Notes: generated by a model not told the origin, from the letters alone. Positions 36,125-47,414 are shown, counted from the stretch's first letter. The stretch is 64,000 nucleotides of DNA from Lathyrus oleraceus (GCF_024323335.1 NC_066579.1:355267400-355331399); one strand, 5' to 3'. Numbers and translations: made by a program.

Positions 36125-36870
36125 ATGGTGTCCAGAATTTTGATCGATGACGAAAACCTATTGTTCACCCTAAATGAAAAGTTTGTTGTCTTTGAAGAAC
36201 TAACAAGGGTTGGATCTTCAAAGAACTATCTCTTTTCAACGATGGGATAACTACTTTGACATGCTCTATGGACCTATTTACCCCGTTCTCATCAAAGAAT
36301 TATGGGTAAATGCATCCATTAAGCAAATCGGTCAGGATGCTTTTAATATCCAATTTGATGTATTTGGGTTGATAATCATAATTACTCCACCACTTATTGC
36401 TAAAGTAATAAAGTGTGAAGATAATGGTGTTTGCGTTGAGCAATACAAAAGCAACAAAACCTTCATATCCAACATTCTTAATCGTATTTATGTCGACCAT
36501 TAAAAGCTTGCAAGTTCCTATACTTTAACTCCCATGGAAAAAATCTAGCATCAATCTTTGGTGACAAATTTCCTGCCAAGAGAAAAGGATCTGGAGTTAC
36601 TCACTTTTAAATACTAGCATCTCATGTACTTCCTACTAACAAGGGTTAAAGTAAGCCTACCTCTCATCATTTTTAACTTCATGAAGTCAAAGATCATGGT
36701 CTCTCGCGAGGAAATATCTTTCTTCATTCCTTATGGATGAGTCCTCTTAGAATTCTTCTCTCAGGAAGAAATAGTTAGGAACGGGAAAAAAACTGGATTT
36801 GTTGATGCTCTTGTAACCTATTGGCCTTGAAGCTTGATGGAGCTGAAAGCACTAATGGTCAAAGGTAGAA
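36125..36870 (+). pseudogene. SIRE-type extra ORF (env-like/plant transposon protein), broken
   Basis: This is the ORF that follows pol in SIRE/Maximus elements; its role is not established. ATG at 36125 opens MVSRILIDDENLLFTLNEKF; a frameshift near 36210 leads to a second open piece with FQRWDNYFDMLYGPIYPVLI, then FNIQFDVFGLIIIITP and AKVIKCEDNGVCVEQY, ending in TAA at 36501-36503. Further decayed sequence follows in another frame (MYFLLTRVKVSLPLIIFNFM, then a Phe-rich segment) to about 36830. The pattern of a W-N-LY-GPhYP motif with a later CEDxG motif is what I associate with this protein. At least two frame breaks. The part after 36530 is present again at 52428 onward. Confidence 0.65.
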
Positions 36871-37369
36871 GTTCAGAAAGACTTCTTATGGAGTTGGACC
36901 TCTACTCATAAGTCCTTTTCCCTTCTTGTCTCCACCAGTCTATCCTCTAAAGTATCTTTTCTCATATATTTTTTATCCTTTCAGTTCACATCTTGTAATT
37001 TTGACTGATTAATGGAGTATTTATTTTCCTTCTCAATCATTGTTACTTTTCTTCAAGTATTTTTTTATTGATGAAAAAGGGGAAGAAATAGAGAAATGAT
37101 ATGATTTTGATTCATTTTTATCCTATAATAAATCCCAAATATTTAATAATTTTATTGGATAATTTTTTATATTATTGTGCGTATTAAAAATCCAAAATTT
37201 TCCTAAGCATTAAACTGAGGGGAAGCTTGCAAACCTCACTCTATGTACTTAAGCTAAGAAAACTTTGAAGGTTTAAAACTCAGGGGAAACTTACAAACTT
37301 AACTCTGATTTTTAGGTATTTTTTATTAAGTAAAAATTGTTCATCAAAATACTATTATTTGTCATCATC

Positions 37370-37383
37370 AAAAATGGGGAGAC
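37370..37383 (+). other. Polypurine tract of the SIRE-type element
   Basis: AAAAATGGGGAGAC directly precedes LTR start TGTTGGAACAAG, as expected for this lineage. The same site recurs at 53268-53281. Confidence 0.8.
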
Positions 37384-38049
37384 TGTTGGAACAAGTTTGG
37401 TTTTACGTCTACAATATTTAAATTTTGATGATAACATAGTATAAAGAATAATTTTGTACTCTAATAGTTTCGTTAAGTATGTGGAATCTTAAAACTAAGG
37501 AAAGAAGATTCTGGACTCTGGACAAAGCAGACTCTGGACACTGGACAACAGACTCTGGACTCTGTACTTCAACAGATTCTAAAATAAGGTTTAAATATTA
37601 AGAAGTGCTTAATTGGTAGTCAACCATCTGGATAACCAAGTCTCATTTACTCTGATAACCCAAACCTCATTTTCACTAGACTCTGAAGTCTAATATTCAT
37701 GGCTCTGAACTCTGATCAAGGATCAAATCATCTCAAATACGAAGCCAATGATTGAGAGAATAATGATGAAAGAATATTCTTGGAAATCGTACATTAAAGC
37801 TGTAAAATTAAATGATTCCTTAAAAGGAAAAATATGTTATAATTATTAAGGAATGTACTACCAACGGATCTCCATGATTCACAACTTAACCTCGTACCAC
37901 CATTACAGTTGTGAAATTGAAAAGGTTTCCAATTATATCCTCCAGTGGTACTATTTATCATATATTTAAAGAGGACACTGAATTGTGAACAGAGACGCGA
38001 ATAACAAAAATAATAACAAAGTGAGAAAAAGAAGAACAACAAACAAGAG
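37384..38049 (+). repeat. SIRE-type 3' LTR, first 666 bases
   Basis: Starts TGTTGGAACAAG; includes a cluster of 'gactctgga' repeats (about 37508-37565). Element C inserted after base 666. The uninterrupted version is 53282-54058. Confidence 0.88.
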
Positions 38050-41000
38050 TGTAGCACCTCAAATTTGCACCTATCATTGTACATACCATCTCATATTAGG
38101 TCATAGCATATCATGATACATTGCATAGCATTTGCATTGTTCCTCAGTTGCCTCAAGAGCAAGCAAGCAAGAATTGGGTCAAACTAATCAGGAGATCAGC
38201 CAACTAATCAAGCAAAGGTGTTTCTCAAGGAATCAAAGCCCTAGGGTTTGTCCAACAAGTTCACATGTCTTAGAGTATCATTTGAAGTGTTCAAGTCAAG
38301 GGTGGAAGGCTCAGAGGTCAGCAGTCAGTGCACAGGCAAGCAGAAAACCCTAAGAAAAGTCAACAGTCAATCAAGGCAGTGGATGGTGGCCATTCTTGTG
38401 GAATTTGGGCACCATGGTCATTAATCAAGAGTTCATATGTCTTGGGACATCATTTTAAGTCAAAGTCTCAAGGAATTAGGGTTTGGAATTCATCAAAAGT
38501 GCCCAGTCAAGTCCAAAACCCTAGAAAGTCAAAGTTGGTCAACTGTGGTTGATTTCTTTGGTTCTGATGGATGGAAATGGTTTGAAGGAGCTTATTCATG
38601 TCCTAATAAGCCTCATCTATCATGTCAAATCAACATCATTGAAGAATTTGGAAGCCAATCAGAAAATTTCCAGAAATAGAAAGTGGACCTGTAATTTCAA
38701 CTGCCAAAAATGGAAACTTCTTGATCCTCAACTTACATCATGATACAAGCTCCAAATGAATTTTTGCCCAACATGAAAGTTGAAGATCTTGTTCTCCCAT
38801 TTTCAAAAAGTCCAAGAACTCTCAAATCCCATGTATGGTTGTCAAGATATGATCCAATCATTTTCACCAAATTTTGAACTTCAACTGAGCATATCTCCCA
38901 AACCATAAGGCCAAATTTGGTGGGGTTTTTTCCTACAAACCACATTTTTCATCCTCTTTCCAAAAATATAAATTTCATGACCTAAAACCTTACCATTCAA
39001 AATGGCATTTTTGGACCTTTTTCATTTAAAATCAAAGTTTGACCAAACTTTGACTTTTTGGTTTATGGACTTTTTGAACAATTGGCCAATTGAGAAATGT
39101 TCTAAACCATATTTGTGACTTGTCTCAAGCTTAAAAGCATGTTCATAACACCATTACACTCCATTTTTGAATCAAAATGCAAAGTAGGCCAATGGTGCAA
39201 ATAGCTATACAAATGCAAGGCAAGTACAGCATTCTAGTACAGAATAAAAACAGCATTGGTAAAGGTCTTTTGCAGCATGCCTAAAGCCCATTTCGACCAG
39301 CCTACACCCTCCATTCCCACTTATGTGCAAATTAGCAAAGTTGGCAATTAGTGATTTTTGAGCTAAACAAGTTTACCATTCTATTAAGTCTTGTTAAACA
39401 GCACATATAAGGGCTTTTGTTCTGCTGAATTAAACCCTAGTCACCACTTGGAAACCACAGAAAAATTGCATTCTCTTCTCTCTTGCAAATTTGCATCTTG
39501 ACTCGGTTTGAGAAAATCATCAAAGACCATAAGAAAACCTTGCATCCTTCATCATTTGGGTCACTTTGTAAGGCATCTTGAGCCCTTAAACCCCAACTGG
39601 AAGCTTCTCTCTTTATTCTGTTTCACCAAGATACCAGTCATGGCAGTTTGTGATTTGCTCGTGTCCAAGCATGCTTGAGCTTAGAAAGCTTCATCATCCA
39701 TCATTCCAAAGCACTGGAGGTATCTGTTTTGAGCTATATCAGTCAAACAACCATCATTCAACACATTTCTTCAAAATCAAGTAGGTAATCGACTTCAACC
39801 ATTTGCCATGCTATAACATGTTTTTGAAAGATCTTCTTATGCTGATTCTAGAGAACTAAAGCATGCTTAATTTGGTTGTGTTTTGGCCAAGAAATTTGGA
39901 TTTCATTTTGAGTGTTCAAACATATTTCTGTTCGATTCACCTTGCTAGCTTTGATTCAATGAAATATGATACCACATTCTTGTTGCCTGATGCTTAATGA
40001 TGCTATTAGTGTGTTTAATTTAGATTTCTGGGTGATTTGTTTTTAAGTGCATGATGATGTTGAAGTTGATACCCTGTTCGTGAGCTTCAACTCTGCCCAG
40101 AATTTGCTTGATCAATCTGTGTTTTGTTGGTTGGTTAATGTTATATAATGGTAGTGTTCATAGGTTGTACTTGATTGTTGATGTTGGTTGTGTCGAATTG
40201 CTAGTGATGAACATGATACCCTAGCTGTTAAACCCTAAGCCCAGTTTTCCAGAAATTAGCATGAGTTCATGTTTTGCTTGTTTGCATTAAAGCTGCATAA
40301 ATACCATTGCCATATTGTGCTTTTCTTTATGGTGGAATTTTGTTGTTGGGTGAGGAGCATAAATTTGATCTGCTGCTGTTACAGCCAAGCGCATGAACCT
40401 TTGTTGGCTGCTGTTATTTGTTTTTGATTGCATGAACCATCTTCAATGACATGCTAATTGCCATGTTTGTTTAAATTTTCTTGATGATATGATGAATTAG
40501 GAAGTGGAATTTGTTGCCCTGCTGCCAAATCCTAAGGGTTTCTAAAAACTAGATTGTTGGACTTCAATTGATTGTTTTGGTGTTGTTCATGCTGCTTGTC
40601 GTGCCATGCTGTTTATGTGCTGTTGATAGGTTTTCATTTAATTGATTGATGCATGAATATTGAATGCATATGGTTGCTTCCATCCCCTAATGCTGCATGA
40701 GATTCCCAGAATTTGAATTACAATTGGCTGTTGTTGTTTGTTGTTCATGCTTTTAAAACTTGTCCAGAATTTATGAACATGCTGGTTTATGTTCGTTTAG
40801 ATGCTGTATGAACCATCCTATTGCCATGCTGCTTGATTGGGTTTGCTGAAAATCTGTTTTGCTGTTGAAGTTACATGAGTTGCCATGCCAAAACCCTAAG
40901 GGTTTATGAAAACCCAGAACTTGAAAGCTCATTGGCTCGGTCACTATTCCATTGGCTGAGAGCCAATCAGAATATTTCATTGCCATGCCTAAAACTGTGT

Positions 41001-43066
41001 CGTTTGGTTTAGTGGAAAGCATATTTACATTATTGCCATCCGTTGACCTTGGTTTGACCACTTTGCCTTGCTTTTTGTTCATGTTTCACCAATTATTTCA
41101 CTCAACTTCAATAATTAATTTCCAATTCATTTTTCATCCAAAAATTATGATTCTTTTTCCATGGTGTTCACAATTGAGTCTAGTATTTAAATGTGAATTT
41201 TAATTATTTTTCCATTGGTTGGTTTTTTAATTGGTAATTATTTTCTCAACATATGTGCATAAATGATACATCTCACCATTTCAATTGTGAAATATTCATG
41301 TTATATCCAATGCCTTTGAGATTTTTTGTGTTGAAAATAGACTCCTTGACCTTCATTTCCATATAGACTTTGTGCATTTATCATTGGTGGATTGAGAGTT
41401 ATGAATTTTTGAAATTGTGTATTGCATTGGGTGTCATACCATGATCATGTATTTTCACAAATTTTGTTCATATGCTTCCTTGCATCCAAATGGCCCCAAA
41501 TTTTGCATGAACCACTCTTTGTATGTCTAGTTGATGTATGAATTTTCTTGGAATTAATCTTGCTGTTTTCCATTTGATTGTGAATTTTCTTCCATGCTTG
41601 GTCATTTGTTGACTTTTTGTGCTATGCCTTGCCAAATCCTTTGTGAAATTCTCAAATCATATTGTATATCCATGAAATTTCATATGTGATAACTAGACTC
41701 TTTGAGCTTTGCATTGGTGTTAATCTCATTCATTTCTCTTCTGTTTTCAAATTGATATGATTTTTTGAAGTTGACCTATGCTTGTTGACTTTCACCATGC
41801 TTACTTGAATTTAGTTTGACTTCATGATTTTACTTGCCTGCCTTCCTCTCATCCAAATGCCATGAATTTTTACATGTATACCATGTTAGATGTTAGGATT
41901 GAGTGTGATTTATTTCATGATTTTTGAGATTGCTTAGGTTGACTTTTGATGCAAGTCATTCTGTTGACTTTTGTATGCTTTCTTTGCCTTACTTTGACTT
42001 CAAATGTTCATGAAATGATCATAATGCATGATATGAATGTGGGCTCAAGTGTGTTAGCTTCCCAAATGTTTGACTTTGACTTTGAGTTGACTTTTCCTTG
42101 CTGCCTTGACTTTTTCTTTCATGTTTGACCCTAGGCTAGTCCTAGTGGTCCTTTGGACTTATGTTGAGTTCATCTGTTTCAGGTTGAGCACAATGCTTCA
42201 AAGATCACTCAAACTTGTTTGAATTTGATTTGTTTATCCCATGCTAACCTTTGTTTTGCAGATGGTTTAACTCATAACTTGAGTCTTATGCTTTGCTCAG
42301 TTGACCCCCTGTGTTGACTGTTTGCCATTTCTTTTGATTTAAACTTTTGACTTGTTTACTAATAAGTTTGACTTTTTCAGGTACTTTAGTTGCTTAAGTT
42401 CTCTGAACTTGCTTGCTTTGCTATTTTAGCATTTGCTTTTGAGGTATAAACCTTTCTTACTACATGTAGTCTGGAGACCCGGTCTGTTATTTGACCGGGC
42501 AAACTGTCTGAAGTCCTCCTTAAGAGGCAATGCCTGTGTTTGTTTAAAATAGTCCCAAGCAGGAAAAGTCCTCATTTGAGGCAATTGGTGGAAGGTAGGG
42601 ATAAGCAGCCTATCCCCCACTATTCAGTGTGTCCTCTCTTTGCTCCCATTACATGGTTGAAGCATTGAGATAAATACCCAAGATCTAATCGAGTCAATAA
42701 TGTGGAGAGAGTTCCTACTTTCTGAACTCCCACACTTTCTTACATGCTCTCCCTGGCCAGGGATAGAAGCAATGAGGCACACCCCTCATCTCCTTTCATC
42801 TGCTTCACCTTAGCCCCTCAATGGCAAGGTTAAGAGCACACTTACCCCATTCCAGTTGGCCCTAGTGCCTAACCTTTGATGTTTGAGCCCCCTTGTTGGT
42901 GTGTTTATTTTATGCTGTATGTGTTTGTGATTGCTTTGTTTGCCTCTTTAGGTTTTAGTTTTGCTTGCCCTTGTGCAATAGGTTTGTGCTTGACTTGCTT
43001 CCTGTGCAAGTCAAGTCTGTGTGGCTTAACCCTTGTGTGAGCCACACTTAGAACTGTTCGGCCGAA

Positions 43067-43107
43067 CTACGGCAACTCTGATTCTCATGTTCAGATGAGA
43101 TACGTAG
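43067..43107 (+). other. Two-tier LTR hairpin, element C copy 1
   Basis: Outer CTACG (43067-43071) with CGTAG (43103-43107); inner TCTCAT (43083-43088) with ATGAGA (43095-43100), loop GTTCAG. Confidence 0.7.
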
Positions 43108-43432
43108 GCACGAGACGCGATGTCTTGCCGAGTTTTGACTAACCGCTAACACTAACTCTTTTCTCTCACCCCTGTTGTGACTGAGATATTCTTTTCTCTC
43201 GCCCTCGTTGCGATTGAGACCTCCCTTTTCTCTTGCCCTTGTTGCAATCGAGATCCTTGCTTCCTGTGCAAGCCTTGTCTAGGATAGGTTGGCCCGTGTG
43301 CCATTTAGCTAGAAACCTTAACTTAGGGTTGACTTTTGCATGACAACATCTAGGCTCGAGTCGTAGTCTCCCTAGAGTTGTGTCTCCCTCTGTTATCTGG
43401 TTAGGCTAGATCCTTGTCCCTGCGTAGGGGAA

Positions 43433-43471
43433 CTACATCGCCCTGATCTTCATACCAGATGAAGTATGTAG
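43433..43471 (+). other. Two-tier LTR hairpin, element C copy 2 (compensated)
   Basis: Outer CTACA (43433-43437) with TGTAG (43467-43471); inner CTTCAT (43448-43453) with ATGAAG (43459-43464), loop ACCAG. Compared with 7473-7511 in element A, one outer and one inner pair changed on both arms. Confidence 0.75.
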
Positions 43472-43889
43472 GCAGGAGATTGAGCTGATCTCTCCGGGCG
43501 CCCTTTTTCTTTTGTGTGTGTGTTGTTTGACCTTTGCTAGGCTCGAGTCCCCGTACTCCTTAGCATTTGCTGTCTGTTTGTTTGTGTTTGACAGTTGTAG
43601 GCTGAGTCCCAGACTCCCTATCTGTCTGTTGTGTGCGTTTAGGTTCGGATGTCAATGTAAGTCCAGTGATTGGCGTTTGGGCTCCATGTTTGCCTCTTTG
43701 CGTGTGTTTTAGGTTCGGATGCTGACATAAGTCCATCGATTGGCAGTCGGGCTCCACGTTTGCCTGTGTTTTGTCTTGTTTGCGTGCGTGTCAGCCGAGC
43801 TACGAATGCTCTGATTCTTCTCTCGTCCGAGAAGATACGTATGCATAGGATACGATATCCTAGCGAGCATGTGTTTTCCCCAGTCCGAA

Positions 43890-43929
43890 CTACTTCGACT
43901 CTGATGTCTATGCCTGATAGACTAAGTAG
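43890..43929 (+). other. Two-tier LTR hairpin, element C copy 3 (compensated)
   Basis: Outer CTACTT (43890-43895) with AAGTAG (43924-43929); inner GTCTA (43906-43910) with TAGAC (43918-43922), loop TGCCTGA. Compared with 7849-7888 in element A, the outer G-C and inner G-C pairs changed on both arms. Confidence 0.75.
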
Positions 43930-44046
43930 GCCCAGGATGCGATATCTTGCCGAGTCAGTTTCAGTCAGTCTCTTTCGTTTCTTTCAGCCAGTGTGTGTGA
44001 GTTTGAGCAGTGTTTAGCAACCATTTTTCCTTCCTTCTGTGCGTGG

Positions 44047-44067
44047 ATCCCGTAGAGTACTACGGAT
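44047..44067 (+). other. AGTA-loop LTR hairpin (element C)
   Basis: ATCC, bulged C, GTAG, loop AGTA, CTAC, GGAT, followed after about 12 bases by 'gtgcctaacaccttccctt'. An A-T pair here replaces the C-G pair of element A. Confidence 0.75.
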
Positions 44068-44254
44068 GCGTAGGGTGCCTAACACCTTCCCTTCGCATAA
44101 CCGACTCCCGAACCCATCCTCTTTGGTCGCGAGACCATGTTCTTTCCCAGGTTTACTTCGAGCGTTTCCTTTCCCTCTTTTGGGATAAATAACGCACGGT
44201 GGCGGCTCTGTTGTTTCTTTCTTTTCCCGCCGGTTTTTCGCGCGATGCGACAGC

Positions 44255-44272
44255 TGGCGACTCTGCTGGGGA
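44255..44272 (+). other. Primer binding site, tRNA-Arg type
   Basis: TGGCGACTCTGCTGGGGA, two bases after the LTR end, complementary to a tRNA 3' end with CCA. This is the site type known for Ogre. The same 18 bases occur in element B. Confidence 0.88.
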
Positions 44273-45272
44273 ATAGAGAAGTTGACCTATGCTGGTCCAT
44301 CTTCCCTGAGCGAGTCTCTCCTAGCGCTCTCTAGGATTAGGGTTTTGGTTGCTTTCTGCTTGTTGTATTCTATTGCATTCATTGTATATATGTACATTTA
44401 TTGTTTGCATTGATTGTGTGCATTGATGTTTGCATTCATATTCATTATTCATTGCTGGCTGGCTGTCTGTTTTTCTTTGTGTGGGGGGGGAGTCAGTTGA
44501 GGTAAAAGGTCCAATACCCAGACCATGAGTGCAATCTAGGATACCTAGGAATAGAGTGATTCATGGGAAGCGGGTGGTGTACGCCACTTAGCGGAACATT
44601 GATATCACGAGCAGTTCAGACTCTGATGGGGTATTATCGGTGCATACATCGGGTGTGCACAGGATAATATTTCTTGAAAGGGTTATTTATCCTGCGTTTC
44701 TCTCAGCCTCACCCTGGCCTAGACTACACCCGTGAGTGGGGAAGGGTTATTCATTACAGGTACAGATGGTGACTGTTGGTGACTTTGGTTCAGCCTGATT
44801 TATGGATCTTTATTTCTGGACGCCGGAGGTTTGACCCTGGCATTGATCAGAGGGTTCCGTTTATTTCGGATCCCTGAGCTGAATTTGAGGGTACCTGTTC
44901 AGATAACAGTTGACCAGATAACTTTGGGGTTCAGATGGATTGCAACTCCCAGTTCAAGCCGGACCTTTGACCCTGTGTTCAGCGATGCACAGCCTGGCCA
45001 GTCTTGGCTACATCATTTGCATCATAGCATGTTTATTTTCAAAAAAATAGTAATGCATGAAAATGAAAAAAAAAGTTAACTCGCATACTCATATCCTTTC
45101 CAGGATCATTCATAACAAAATAGCATCCGCATCATACGCATATCATGTACATATCATCCTTGCATTACAGACATGTTTGGGGACGTGGCTTCTCACTTTG
45201 GGTTTTGACCGAGACAGGATTGCTGATCGTCGTCCACACCGGTTTTCAACCAGGCTCAATCAACAGAGAAGT
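44273..45272 (+). other. Leader of element C
   Basis: About 1 kb between PBS and gag. It contains a G8 run (44484-44491) and no open frame resembling ORF1, unlike element B. An open frame continuous with gag extends upstream to 45057, but its residues look like translated leader. Confidence 0.65.
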
Positions 45273-46799
45273 ATGGATCAGGTTCAGACAGAACTGGCCG
45301 AGATGAGGGCAAACATGGCCCAGTTCATGACAATGATGCAAGGGGTCGTTCAGGGGCAAGAGGAGCTGCGTGCCTTAGCCCAGAGACAGGAAGTTGTGAT
45401 TCCAACATCCAACCGTGCTTCGCCTGTTGCTGCACCCGCTCATGAGACTATCAATGTTGCTGCTCCCACTAACGACTATGCCGTCGGGGATGAACTTGAG
45501 GGTATAAGAATCAATGGACAACCTCTTGCTGCAGAGGTCAATGTCAGAGCTACCCGGGCTCCGATTCGTCATCCAGCTCCGTTTGTCAACCAACAAGAGG
45601 ACACGTTTACTCTCCTCAGTGAGGACTATGATGTTGTGAAAACCGAAGAGAGGGATAGAAAAGTGGATGCTCTTGCTGAGAAAATCCGAGCCATGGAATG
45701 CCAGAACTCCCTTGGGTTTGATGTGACCGACATGGGCCTGGTGGAAGGGTTGAAGATCCCCTACAAGTTCAAGGCACCCTCATTCGACAAGTACAATGGC
45801 ACTTCCTGTCCTCGCACCCATGTGCAGGCGTACTTCAGGAAGATCTCTGCTTACACTGACGATGAAAAGATGTGGATGTACTTTTTCCAAGATAGCCTAT
45901 CTGGGGCATCTTTGGATTGGTACATGGATCTGAAGCGAGAATCAGTCAGAAGCTGGAAAGATTTGGGTGAGGCCTTCCTAAGGCAATACAAGCACAACAT
46001 GGACATGGCGCCAAGCCGAACTCAGTTACAGAGCTTGTATCAGAAAGACAAGGAGAGTTTCAAGGAGTATGCTCAGAGATGGCGTGAGCTAGCTGCCAGG
46101 GTGCAACCTCCGATGTTGGAGAGAGAGCTGACTGACATGTTCATTGGAACCTTGCAAGGTGTGTTCATGGATCGTTTGGGGAGTTGCCCGTTCAGCAGCT
46201 TTTCAGATGTTGTCGTCTGTGGAGAACGAACTGAAAGCCTTATCAAAGCAGGAAGGATACAAGATCCTGGCTCTTCAAACTCTTCCAATTCTAAGAAGCT
46301 ATACTCTGGGGCACCCAAAAGGGGAGAGAATGAAACAAATGATGTACACCGTCGGAGGAGTGCAAATAGAGGACCATATCGGCAAGTTGCTGCTGTGACT
46401 ATTCCAGCAACTCAAACTCAACAACAGCCGAGAAGACCAACTCAGCAGTATCAGACTCCACAACGTCATCCTCAGCAGCAGGCTTACCAGCCTCCCATTG
46501 ACAATCAAGCTGGTACAAGTAATGAGAGGAAGAAGATCATTTTTGATCCAATCCCCATGTCCTACGCCGAACTGTATCCCACTCTGATAGAGCGGAACTT
46601 GATCACACCCAGAGACCCGCCGCCCATACCCGTCAACCCTCGGTGGTGGTATAGGCCTGAACAGCATTGTGTGTATCACTCGGGTGCTCCTGGTCACGAT
46701 GTAGATAGCTGCTTTCAGCTGAAGGTGAAGGTTCAAGACCTTGTGAGGTCAGGTATTCTGATTTTGGAAGACTTAGGTCCCCGTGCTAATCGAGCTTGA
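45273..46799 (+). CDS. gag: Gag structural protein of element C, intact (508 codons)
   Basis: Forms the capsid of the virus-like particle and binds the genomic RNA in the cytoplasm. The start is set at ATG 45273 because MDQVQTELAEMRANM matches the coiled-coil opening of Ogre gag in element B; the frame is also open 72 codons upstream. Residues 1-45 form a helical, Gln/Met-rich segment; about 158-333 are the retrotransposon gag core (YKFKAPSFDKYNG, WYMDLKRESVRSWKDLGEAF, ESFKEYAQRWRELAARVQPP, LTDMFIGTLQG). A Gln/Pro/Arg-rich stretch follows at about 370-410, then ITPRDPPPIPVNPRWWY and a knuckle-like CVYHSGAPGHDVDSC (466-480; C-x2-H-x5-H-x4-C rather than CCHC). The frame ends in TGA soon after EDLGPRANRA, where sequence jumps to the end of the protease region; the missing piece seems a deletion. 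No frame damage within gag, consistent with recent movement. Confidence 0.9.
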   Translation: MDQVQTELAEMRANMAQFMTMMQGVVQGQEELRALAQRQEVVIPTSNRASPVAAPAHETINVAAPTNDYAVGDELEGIRINGQPLAAEVNVRATRAPIRHPAPFVNQQEDTFTLLSEDYDVVKTEERDRKVDALAEKIRAMECQNSLGFDVTDMGLVEGLKIPYKFKAPSFDKYNGTSCPRTHVQAYFRKISAYTDDEKMWMYFFQDSLSGASLDWYMDLKRESVRSWKDLGEAFLRQYKHNMDMAPSRTQLQSLYQKDKESFKEYAQRWRELAARVQPPMLERELTDMFIGTLQGVFMDRLGSCPFSSFSDVVVCGERTESLIKAGRIQDPGSSNSSNSKKLYSGAPKRGENETNDVHRRRSANRGPYRQVAAVTIPATQTQQQPRRPTQQYQTPQRHPQQQAYQPPIDNQAGTSNERKKIIFDPIPMSYAELYPTLIERNLITPRDPPPIPVNPRWWYRPEQHCVYHSGAPGHDVDSCFQLKVKVQDLVRSGILILEDLGPRANRA

Positions 46800-46959
46800 A
46801 GATAACAAGTCCTGGGCTGGCGCCGACTTTTCTTCCGAAGGGTTGTTCAGAAACCAGAAGCTGCTGATGCAAGAGATATCGACAGTTGTCATCCCTGGTG
46901 GGATCTATCACAATTGGGTCGCTGTGGGCTTTCCTACAGTTGTTCATAAGTCTTTGTAA
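46783..46959 (+). pseudogene. C-terminal end of the Ogre gag-protease frame
   Basis: In the +1 frame relative to gag, VLIELEDNKSWAGADFSS runs to HNWVAVGFPTVVHKSL and two stops (from 46957). I take this as the part after the protease domain, just before the intron of Ogre elements; no D[ST]G active-site motif is present, so the protease domain itself is deleted. The shift of frame at the junction stops translation at the gag TGA. The assignment rests on remembered family structure and position. Confidence 0.6.
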
Positions 46960-47225
46960 TAATCACTTTGTTTAAAAAACCTTCTCCCATGCCAAAAGGA
47001 GAAGTGATGACATTGTTGGCAACATTTTGTGCAATGATATTTTCATTCAAATAAACTCATGTTAAACATTTGTTTTTCCAATTGTTTTCCTTTTTCACTT
47101 TTGCATGAAATTGGTGATAAAAAAAAAAAACCTTAAAAAACAAGAATAAAAGCAATCTTTTCATCTGCATAACGATTGTCTTGTTTGTTTTTCAAAGAGC
47201 TTTTCATATCAAAATCTTTATGCAG
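46960..47225 (+). other. Probable Ogre intron between protease and RT frames
   Basis: Rich in stops and T/A, ending with a pyrimidine-containing stretch and TTTATGCAG at 47225, a good acceptor. After it the RT-side frame opens with LFLKPIEHNDRTSS. Ogre elements are known to carry an intron separating gag-protease from RT-integrase. The donor is not identified. Confidence 0.55.
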
Positions 47226-47412
47226 GTTGTTTCTCAAACCCATTGAGCATAATGATCGGACGTCATCTCCCAATTTTGAATTCCCTGTATTCGAAGCGGA
47301 CGAAGATGATGTTGAAGGGATTCCTGACGAGATTTCCCGACTTCTTGAGCAAGAAAAGAAGATCACTCAGCTGCATCTCGAGAATCAGCAGAACAGCCAA
47401 CTGGGGCATTAT
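47226..47412 (+). pseudogene. N-terminal linker of the RT polyprotein
   Basis: Reads NFEFPVFEADEDDVEGIPDE then SRLLEQEKKITQLHLE, the acidic linker and LLEQE helix that precede reverse transcriptase in Ogre/Tat elements. It stops being recognisable after about 60 codons, where an A-rich tract begins. RT, RNase H and most of integrase are absent after this point. Confidence 0.72.
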
Positions 47413-47414
47413 CA

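Larger units (their letters stand above)
34711..38049 (+). mobile_element. 3' part of a SIRE/Maximus-type Ty1/copia element
   Basis: Order: RT end and RNase H, spacer, env-like ORF, noncoding tail, polypurine tract, 3' LTR start TGTTGGAACAAG. This order with an extra ORF after pol is typical of the SIRE/Maximus lineage. The 5' side is lost at the LTR fragment ending at 34710. The 3' LTR is interrupted at 38050 by element C. Its last 1520 bases recur at 52428-53947. Confidence 0.85.
36530..38049 (+). repeat. 1520-bp duplicated segment, copy 1 (interrupted by element C at its end)
   Basis: Repeated as 52428-53947 with no difference seen in any stretch compared by eye. Copy 1 ends at the TG of element C; copy 2 runs on without interruption into the rest of the SIRE LTR. 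The left breakpoint of copy 2 has a two-base overlap (TC) with element C LTR sequence. Confidence 0.93.
38050..44252 (+). repeat. 5' LTR of element C (6203 bp)
   Basis: Starts TGTAGCACCTC and ends GCGATGCGACA, two bases before the PBS. It is longer than the element A LTR but shares its U3 and U5-side blocks. The last 1.2 kb carries three two-tier hairpins, the AGTA-loop hairpin, a three-copy repeat 'ctcgccctcgttgcgattgag'-like at about 43163-43256 (units shorter than 40 bases) and a two-copy repeat near 43650-43765. No gene inside. Confidence 0.93.

Noticed and set aside
36530..38049. Interpretation of the repeated segment as the two LTRs of one SIRE element
   Set aside because: The repeat includes env-like and polypurine sequence upstream of the LTR and stops exactly at the element C insertion point, so it is a duplication of the locus.
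38132..38743. Several 60-80 codon plus-strand frames, repeated at 51171-51782
   Set aside because: They are duplicated because both LTRs of element C carry them; two of the three LTR differences fall here and change amino acids, and nothing resembles a known protein.
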